A program made the translations under genes and the position numbers. The notes below the pieces were generated by a model that did not search any database, had not been told where the DNA came from, and worked only from the letters and a program-made list of their open reading frames with translations. Positions 7,199-11,220 of a stretch of DNA of 11,220 nucleotides are shown piece after piece. The stretch spans positions 1 through 11,220 of the forward strand of contig DCMF01000111.1 of NCBI GenBank assembly GCA_002321305.1, given 5' to 3'. This stretch comes from Verrucomicrobia bacterium UBA1629. Its GTDB lineage: Bacteria > Verrucomicrobiota > Kiritimatiellia > RFP12 > UBA1067. Numbering within the stretch: the first letter of the stretch is position 1; each line of letters opens with the position of its first letter.

Positions 7199-8527
7199 TC
7201 AGGGCAGGAACGAGGCGATCTCCCCGGCGAAGTAGAGCGGCATGATCTGGATGCGGTCGTCTTCCAGCGAGCCAAAGTTCTCTTCCGAGAGGCGGACGGC
7301 CAGGGCCAGTTTCTTCTCTTCCATGAGGATGCGAAGGCTGCGCATAGACCCTTTCCTGCCGGACTTGACTTCGATCGGCAGGGGCGCATTCCGATGCTGG
7401 ATGACGAAATCCACTTCAGCCCTCCCGCCGTTCTTGTCGCGATGCCAGTAGAACAGGGCATTGTCTTCGAGCGGCGTTCCCGATTTCTTCAGCTCGTGCG
7501 AGACGAACATCTCGGCCAGTGGGCCTCGGTTCACGAACTTCGCCGGCGCGTCGCTGATCCAGTCTGCGAGATTCAGCCCCGTCTCGTACAGGTAAAGGCC
7601 AGTGTCAAGCATCATGAACTTGTTGTCTTTCGGACTGATGTCGCCGCCGAGGGGAATGCCGTTTGCGCGTGTGCAGTCGATGCGAAGGATGATTTTCGCA
7701 CGCTCCATCAGGTCGGTGCAGTTCTTGGCCTTCGCATAGGTCAGCTCAAGGTCAGAGTTGGAGAACGTGAACTGCTCTCCCGTCTGCTCGACGACGGACT
7801 TGAGCGTGCGGCGGATCACGGACGGGTCGATGCGCGTCTTGTATTTCGCGAAATCTTCCTTGAGGTTCTCCATGATGTCTCGGTGTTCGTCGCGTGCCGC
7901 AAGGAAGCTCTTCGTCTCGGCATACGCCAAGACGGCGGCCGGCATGCCGCCGACGATGAGGAATGCCTTTAGGTAGTCGAGCAGCTTCCCGTGCGCGCTG
8001 TTCGAGAGGGCGCTGTCGCGCGTGGCTCGTCGCGCATGGTCGAGGATGACTTCGCCGCCGAGCGCGGACACGAACTCGGCGAAGGAAAACGGATAGACAT
8101 AGATGTTCCGGACGCGACCGACCGGGATGTCGGCGCATTCGGCGAGTGCGAATTCGAGGAGCGAACCGGCGGCGATGACATGCAGGGGCTGGCGCTGTTC
8201 GTAGAGGTAGCGGAGAAGCGTCACCGCGCGCGGGCAGCGCTGGATCTCGTCCAGGAAGAGAAGCGTCCTTCCGGGGACGATACGTGTGGCGTAGCGGATT
8301 TCGATCAGAGCGAGGAGACCGGGAATGTCGAACGAACGGTTGATGAAAGCCTTGACCTCTTCGTCTGTTTCAAGGTTGATCTCGACGAAATTGTCAAATT
8401 CCTGAGCCAGATTCCGCACGGCCGTCGTTTTCCCGACTTGCCTTGCGCCGCGCATCAGAAGCGGCTTATGACGAGGGTCTCTCTGCCATTCGAGAAGGGC
8501 GGCATCAATTCGACGATTAAGATACAT
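7199..8527 (-). CDS. AAA_14 / DUF4143 ATPase
   Basis: This 442-residue cytoplasmic ATP-binding protein has the two-part layout of the AAA_14-DUF4143 family, whose role is not settled. Walker A is GARQVGKTT (27-35), Walker B is LLFLDEIQ (89-96), and a sensor-like VIAAGSLLE follows (117-125). The C-terminal DUF4143 part carries AEVDFVI and PIEVKSG (about 370-390), the E/D...ExK pattern of the PD-(D/E)xK nuclease fold. Length is normal and nothing is broken. An upstream TTG at 8540-8542 extends the frame by five codons, but AAGGA (complement of 8533-8537) lies 5 bases before the ATG at 8525-8527, so that ATG is chosen. The gene stands alone, convergent to the phospholipase-like gene. It is lower in G+C than the glycosidase genes and sits beside an A+T-rich pocket, suggesting acquisition. 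Such genes are often found in many copies per genome. Confidence 0.88.
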   Translation of the reverse strand: MYLNRRIDAALLEWQRDPRHKPLLMRGARQVGKTTAVRNLAQEFDNFVEINLETDEEVKAFINRSFDIPGLLALIEIRYATRIVPGRTLLFLDEIQRCPRAVTLLRYLYEQRQPLHVIAAGSLLEFALAECADIPVGRVRNIYVYPFSFAEFVSALGGEVILDHARRATRDSALSNSAHGKLLDYLKAFLIVGGMPAAVLAYAETKSFLAARDEHRDIMENLKEDFAKYKTRIDPSVIRRTLKSVVEQTGEQFTFSNSDLELTYAKAKNCTDLMERAKIILRIDCTRANGIPLGGDISPKDNKFMMLDTGLYLYETGLNLADWISDAPAKFVNRGPLAEMFVSHELKKSGTPLEDNALFYWHRDKNGGRAEVDFVIQHRNAPLPIEVKSGRKGSMRSLRILMEEKKLALAVRLSEENFGSLEDDRIQIMPLYFAGEIASFLP

Positions 8528-8556
8528 AAACTTCCTTTTCAATGCTATTTTGACGT

Positions 8557-8586
8557 ATTATAGAATATCGCCGTGTCGCTTGTCAA
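8557..8586 (-). promoter_or_regulatory. Strong sigma70-type promoter of the AAA_14 gene
   Basis: On the minus strand a perfect TTGACA (complement of 8581-8586) is followed, after 18 bases, by a perfect TATAAT (complement of 8557-8562), 29 bases before the chosen ATG. This is the closest match to consensus in the window and lacks the TG extension of the three plus-strand promoters. It lies in A+T-rich DNA bordered by three 33-base repeats. Confidence 0.7.
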
Positions 8587-8590
8587 TTGG

Positions 8591-8689
8591 AAATCTTCAA
8601 AATTTCGCTATCTGTATTTCTTTAAGTCTTCAAAATGGAATTATTCAGACTTCATTAAGTCTTCAATTTCATGTGGCGATCGGATGTAT
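8591..8689. repeat. Three imperfect 33-base direct repeats upstream of the AAA_14 promoter
   Basis: Three units begin at 8591, 8624 and 8657, exactly 33 bases apart. Each opens with a conserved core: AAATCTTCAAAAT, AAGTCTTCAAAAT and AAGTCTTCAATTT. The remaining 20 bases of each unit are not conserved. The 12-mer TTAAGTCTTCAA is identical at 8622-8633 and 8655-8666. A perfect dyad AGACTT-CATT-AAGTCT lies at 8647-8662. The repeats start immediately beyond the -35 of the minus-strand promoter, so they may be binding sites for a regulator. The period equals 11 codons, but all frames I checked contain stops. Confidence 0.6.
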
Positions 8690-8776
8690 CCGCTTCGAGC
8701 GGGCCCGTCTGCTCGTGCGCAGCGGCGTGACGGGCGAGGCGGCGGTCGCGAACCGCTTGCGGCTACGCGAGCCTGC
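8690..8776. other. GC-rich noncoding spacer with small dyads
   Basis: No gene is recognised here. Base composition flips abruptly from A+T-rich to G+C-rich at about 8690. A small dyad GCGGT-CGCGA-ACCGC lies at 8742-8756, overlapped by the palindrome CCGC-TT-GCGG. The plus-strand frame ending near 8817 gives a plausible-looking but unrecognised peptide (RLLVRSGVTGEAAVANRLRL). It could be the remnant of a gene or a dispersed repeat. Confidence 0.35.
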
Positions 8777-8812
8777 CCTCTTTCTCCATTTCTCCACAAA
8801 TGGAGAAAGAGG
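8777..8812. repeat. Perfect 15-bp inverted repeat (hairpin) at the edge of the truncated gene cluster
   Basis: CCTCTTTCTCCATTT (8777-8791) and its exact reverse complement (8798-8812) flank a 6-base loop, CTCCAC. The stem is perfect. No T-run follows on either side, so it is not an ordinary Rho-independent terminator. It lies within about 30 bases of where recognisable GH78 sequence begins, and the ATG at 8800 is inside its right arm. It may be a dispersed palindromic element or mark a recombination edge. Confidence 0.75.
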
Positions 8813-9392
8813 ACGATAAAGCGAATACTGTTTCCCTCCCTGGCTATCTGGGCGAGCTGACGGCGGCCGACGTCACGGGCTATGCCGTCGGCGCGGACGT
8901 CGCGACGACGGGCGGCTTCGCGTGCTCCGACCCGTTCATCAACCGCTTCCACGCGGCGGCCGTCAACTCGATGCGCGCGAACTTCATGAGCTACCCGACC
9001 GACTGCCCCGTGCGAGACGAGCGCACCCCCTGCCAGCTCGACTCGCAGGTCTACGAGGAGACGGCGATGCTCAACTTCGACCTGCGGGCGTTCTACGCGA
9101 AATGGCTGGACGACATCGACCTCGGCGGCATCGGCGGGCGCTTCTGCCCCGACTGGATGGGCGACGGCATCGTGCTGCCGTGGCGGCACTACGTCGCCTA
9201 CGCCGACCGGAACGTCCTCCGGGGCCCGGCACGGTCGAGGTCGTCGAGCCGGCCGCGCCGTCCTCTCTCCAGTGGGCGCACGGACACGTGACGATGCCGG
9301 TCGGGCGCGTCGAGGTCGCGTGGCGCCGCGACGCGGAAGGAAAGATCGTCAGGGAGCAACCGAAAGAAGCAAAACGAAAGGAACAGAAATGA
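8800..9392 (+). pseudogene. GH78 alpha-L-rhamnosidase remnant, N-terminus and catalytic middle missing
   Basis: GH78 enzymes remove terminal alpha-L-rhamnose from glycans. Recognisable sequence starts just after the hairpin (VSLPGYLGELTAADV). It continues through the motif leading into the catalytic barrel (GGFACSDPFINRFH, SYPTDCPVRDER, LDSQVYEETAMLNFD, FYAKWLDD) to YADRNVL near 9219. The frame then turns Arg/Ser-rich. In the next frame a C-terminal GH78 beta-sandwich appears from about 9225 (GTVEVVEPA, WAHGHVTMPVGRVEVAW) and ends at 9390-9392. Several hundred residues of barrel, and everything before the barrel, are therefore absent, and the join changes frame. Where most relatives have RDERLGWTGD this one reads RDERTPCQLD. 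The stop overlaps the next ATG (ATGA), so the 3' end is still in its original operon position. The ATG at 8800 lies within the hairpin and has no good ribosome binding site. Family call is secure; function is surely lost. Confidence 0.8.
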
Positions 9393-10534
9393 AGACACGG
9401 GCAATCGTCTATGATGGAGTCGATCAGGTTCGGCTCGGAGAAGTGACCCTCCCGGCCTGCGGGCCGAAGCAGGTCGTCGCGAAGACGCTCTACACGTTCG
9501 TCTCGCCCGGCACGGAACTGCGCGTTCTCGGCGGACACTACGGGGCGGCGGGCAACTACCCGCTCGTGCCCGGCTACGCGGCGATCTCCGAGATCGTCGA
9601 GGTCGGCGCCGAGGTGCGGGGCTTCCGCGTCGGCGACCGGATCAGCTGCCGGAACGCGGTGCGCTTCGCGGACATGAACGTCATGTGGGGCGGCGAGGCC
9701 GGAATGCACGTCTACGACACCGAGACCGAGGACACGCCCGTCCTCCTGCCGCAGGGCCTGACGGACGAGCAGTGCCTGCCGTATGCGGCGGCGGAGGTCG
9801 CGGCGATCTCCCTGCGCGGCGTCTCGGCGGCGGTGAACCTCTCGGAGGACGGCGCGGCCGACCGCGTGGCGCGCATCGGCGCGGCGAAAGGGCTGCCCGA
9901 GAAGGCCCTGGACGCGACGAAGAGACGCCTTGAGTGCGAACACGGCATTGTCCTCAACCAGCCGGCGTTCACGCGCTACGTCGTCGCGTACGGCGAGATC
10001 TCGTCCTATCCGCCGGGCTACAAGGAGAACGCCGGCGTCTTCTGCCACAACAACCCGTGGATCATCATTGCCGAGACGCTGGCGGGACGCGGCGACGATG
10101 CGTTCGCGCACTGGGCGAAGATCGCGCCCAGCTACACGGAGGGGCGGTCGGAACTTCACAAGGTCGAGCCTTACGTCTATTCGCAGATGATCGCGGGCCG
10201 CGACGCGGCGAGGCCGGGCGAGGCGAAGAACTCGTGGCTGACAGGCACGGCGGCATGGAACTGGTACGCGATCTCGCAGTTCATGCTCGGCGTCAAGCCG
10301 GACTACGACGGGCTCGTCATCGATCCCTGCATCCCGAAGACGTGGAGGCGGTTCACGGTGACGCGGCGCTTCCGTGGCGGCGAATACGTCATCACCGTCC
10401 GCAACCCGGATGGCGTCGCGCGTGGTGTCGAGATCGTGCGGATGGACGGCGAGACCCTGCCGGACAACAGGTTGCCTGTCAGGCCCGGCCGCCATGTCGT
10501 CGACGTGCTGATGTCAAGCGCCCGTCGTCTCTGA
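9389..10534 (+). CDS. Chimeric ORF: zinc-type dehydrogenase N-terminus fused to GH94 phosphorylase C-terminus
   Basis: The 381-residue product joins halves of two unrelated enzymes in frame. Residues 1 to about 147 are the GroES-like N-terminal domain of a medium-chain (zinc-type) alcohol/threonine dehydrogenase (FVSPGTELRVLGGHYG, PLVPGYAAISEIVEVG, VGDRI, AAAEVAAISLRGV). The Rossmann NAD-binding half is gone. From about 170 the sequence is the C-terminal part of a GH94 cellobiose/chitobiose phosphorylase (HGIVLNQPAF, GEISSYPPGYKENAGVFCHN, EPYVYSQMIAG, NSWLTGTAAW, DGLVIDPCIPKTW). H220 and T285 fit the phosphate-binding His and Thr of GH94 (spacing 65, as in Vibrio chitobiose phosphorylase as I recall). 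The catalytic Asp region lies in the missing part. The join is between 9825 and 9900; residues 148-170 fit neither parent well. The ATG overlaps the GH78 stop, with AAAGGAA just upstream. Neither activity is likely to remain. Confidence 0.85.
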   Translation: MKTRAIVYDGVDQVRLGEVTLPACGPKQVVAKTLYTFVSPGTELRVLGGHYGAAGNYPLVPGYAAISEIVEVGAEVRGFRVGDRISCRNAVRFADMNVMWGGEAGMHVYDTETEDTPVLLPQGLTDEQCLPYAAAEVAAISLRGVSAAVNLSEDGAADRVARIGAAKGLPEKALDATKRRLECEHGIVLNQPAFTRYVVAYGEISSYPPGYKENAGVFCHNNPWIIIAETLAGRGDDAFAHWAKIAPSYTEGRSELHKVEPYVYSQMIAGRDAARPGEAKNSWLTGTAAWNWYAISQFMLGVKPDYDGLVIDPCIPKTWRRFTVTRRFRGGEYVITVRNPDGVARGVEIVRMDGETLPDNRLPVRPGRHVVDVLMSSARRL

Positions 10535-11220
10535 TCTCGGACGTCTGTCGTTGTTGATGTCGCGTGCCGGTTGCCGCCGGTTTCATTGCCCTTGCCAACC
10601 TAAACTTCATGGAATCTGCTTTCGCCGCATCCAGAAACACCCGCTCCGGGTCGAGCCGCTGCGCCAGCCCCTCCTCCAGAGATGAGAACGTCATGCGGAA
10701 ATCTTCGAGAAGTTCCCGGACGACCTCGTGCATCGCCCCGTCCCCGCTTCTCGTCCCATTTCCGAGCAGGGCACTGGTCGGTGTCGGGTCCTTCGTCCCG
10801 GTCGCCTGCCGCAGACGGCTCGCCATCGCCTTGTACCGCATGAGCGTCTTGTACTTCGGGAAGAGCGCCGGCAGGTTCTCCCTCAGCCACCCCCGGATGC
10901 CGCCGTTGCGGCCCACGACGTCGCCCGCCTCGTCGAACCGGAGCGCGTTGTCGACGTAGCACTCGAGGTCGTGCAGCATCCCGCCGAGGCGGATCATGTC
11001 CTCCTTCGAGCCCTTCCGCCGCTCCCACGCCGCGAGGACGTCCGCCGGCGTCGGCTCGGGCGCGGTCGTCGTCCGCCGCGCGACCTTGCGCCGCTCGGCG
11101 GCGAGCGCCCGCCGGCGGGCCGTCTCGCGCGCGTAGTAGAAGGGGCGGCGGACGGCGCGGAGGTCGCGCAGGAGCTCGCGGCGCATGCGGTCGCGCTCGG
11201 CGGGGTCGGCGAGCGCGCGG
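10479..11220 (-). CDS. Unrecognised basic helical protein, partial (runs off the right edge)
   Basis: The frame is open to the right edge, reading ...ALADPAERDR before the Met at 11184-11186, so the true start is probably outside the window. The visible part is about 247 residues. From its N-terminal side it shows an Arg-rich, probably helical stretch (FYYARETARRRALAAERRK). A well-ordered central block follows (SKEDMIRLGGMLHDLECYVD, NGGIRGWLRENLPALF, YKTLMRYKAMASRLRQ). A further helical segment comes next (EVVRELLEDFRMTFSSLEEG, LAQRLDPERVFLDAAK), then a low-complexity Arg/Gln/Thr tail. No signal peptide, membrane segment or catalytic motif is seen. The central block recalls phage- or plasmid-borne DNA-related proteins only weakly, so I assign no function. 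Its last 56 bases overlap the convergent GH94 tail, and the tail from about residue ATGTRHQQ on may be read-through of a lost original end. Confidence 0.55.
   Translation of the reverse strand, partial: RALADPAERDRMRRELLRDLRAVRRPFYYARETARRRALAAERRKVARRTTTAPEPTPADVLAAWERRKGSKEDMIRLGGMLHDLECYVDNALRFDEAGDVVGRNGGIRGWLRENLPALFPKYKTLMRYKAMASRLRQATGTKDPTPTSALLGNGTRSGDGAMHEVVRELLEDFRMTFSSLEEGLAQRLDPERVFLDAAKADSMKFRLARAMKPAATGTRHQQRQTSEIRDDGRLTSARRRHGGRA

Noticed and set aside
8591..8689. CRISPR-like array
   Set aside because: Only a 12-13 base core repeats, with three units and about 20-base gaps, and no cas gene is nearby.
8591..8689. Minus-strand coding repeat (FEDL every 11 codons)
   Set aside because: A stop codon interrupts between units, so it is not a present-day coding sequence.
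9071..10495. Minus-strand open frame of 474 codons opposite the GH78/GH94 region
   Set aside because: It has no recognisable domain and mirrors three clear protein families on the plus strand.

Overview
The window is GC-rich (roughly two thirds G+C by eye) and packed with secreted carbohydrate-active and surface proteins: an autotransporter-type beta-strand repeat protein, a very large GH42-like beta-galactosidase, a GH78 remnant and a GH94 remnant. This mix suggests a glycan-degrading member of the PVC group (Kiritimatiellota, Lentisphaerota or Verrucomicrobiota), probably an uncultured gut or sediment lineage. The assignment is inference; no rRNA or other marker gene is present.

Layout, left to right. 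(1) 79-4949, plus strand: a signal-peptide beta-strand repeat protein broken by a frameshift near 769, then 13 bases later an intact 1272-residue secreted GH42-like enzyme. They look like one operon driven by an extended -10 promoter at 10-36. (2) 5068-5585: a compact toxin-antitoxin pair, a small antitoxin-like protein of no family I recognise, overlapping a YafQ-type mRNA interferase with all catalytic residues kept. (3) 5711-7144: an exported protein with a zinc phospholipase C / P1 nuclease-like N-terminal half and a glutamine-amidotransferase-like C-terminal half. (4) 7199-8527, minus strand: an AAA_14/DUF4143 ATPase with a strong consensus promoter in an A+T-rich pocket, and a 33-base motif repeated three times just upstream. 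(5) 8777-10534: a perfect 15-bp hairpin followed by a row of truncated metabolic genes: a GH78 alpha-L-rhamnosidase without its start and middle, then, overlapping by ATGA, a zinc-type dehydrogenase N-terminus fused in frame to the C-terminus of a GH94 disaccharide phosphorylase. (6) 10479-11220, minus strand: the C-terminal part of an unrecognised basic, helical protein running off the edge.

Blocks 1 and 3 fit outward-facing polysaccharide or lipid breakdown, and their two promoters share a common upstream element. Blocks 2 and 4 are lower in G+C and look like acquired accessory genes. Block 5 is the most unusual part: three carbohydrate-pathway genes are each missing large pieces, yet a clean operon overlap and one long in-frame fusion survive. 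This points either to recent nested deletions (genome erosion or recombination) or to a misassembled contig. I see no CRISPR array, tRNA, rRNA or recognisable transposase.
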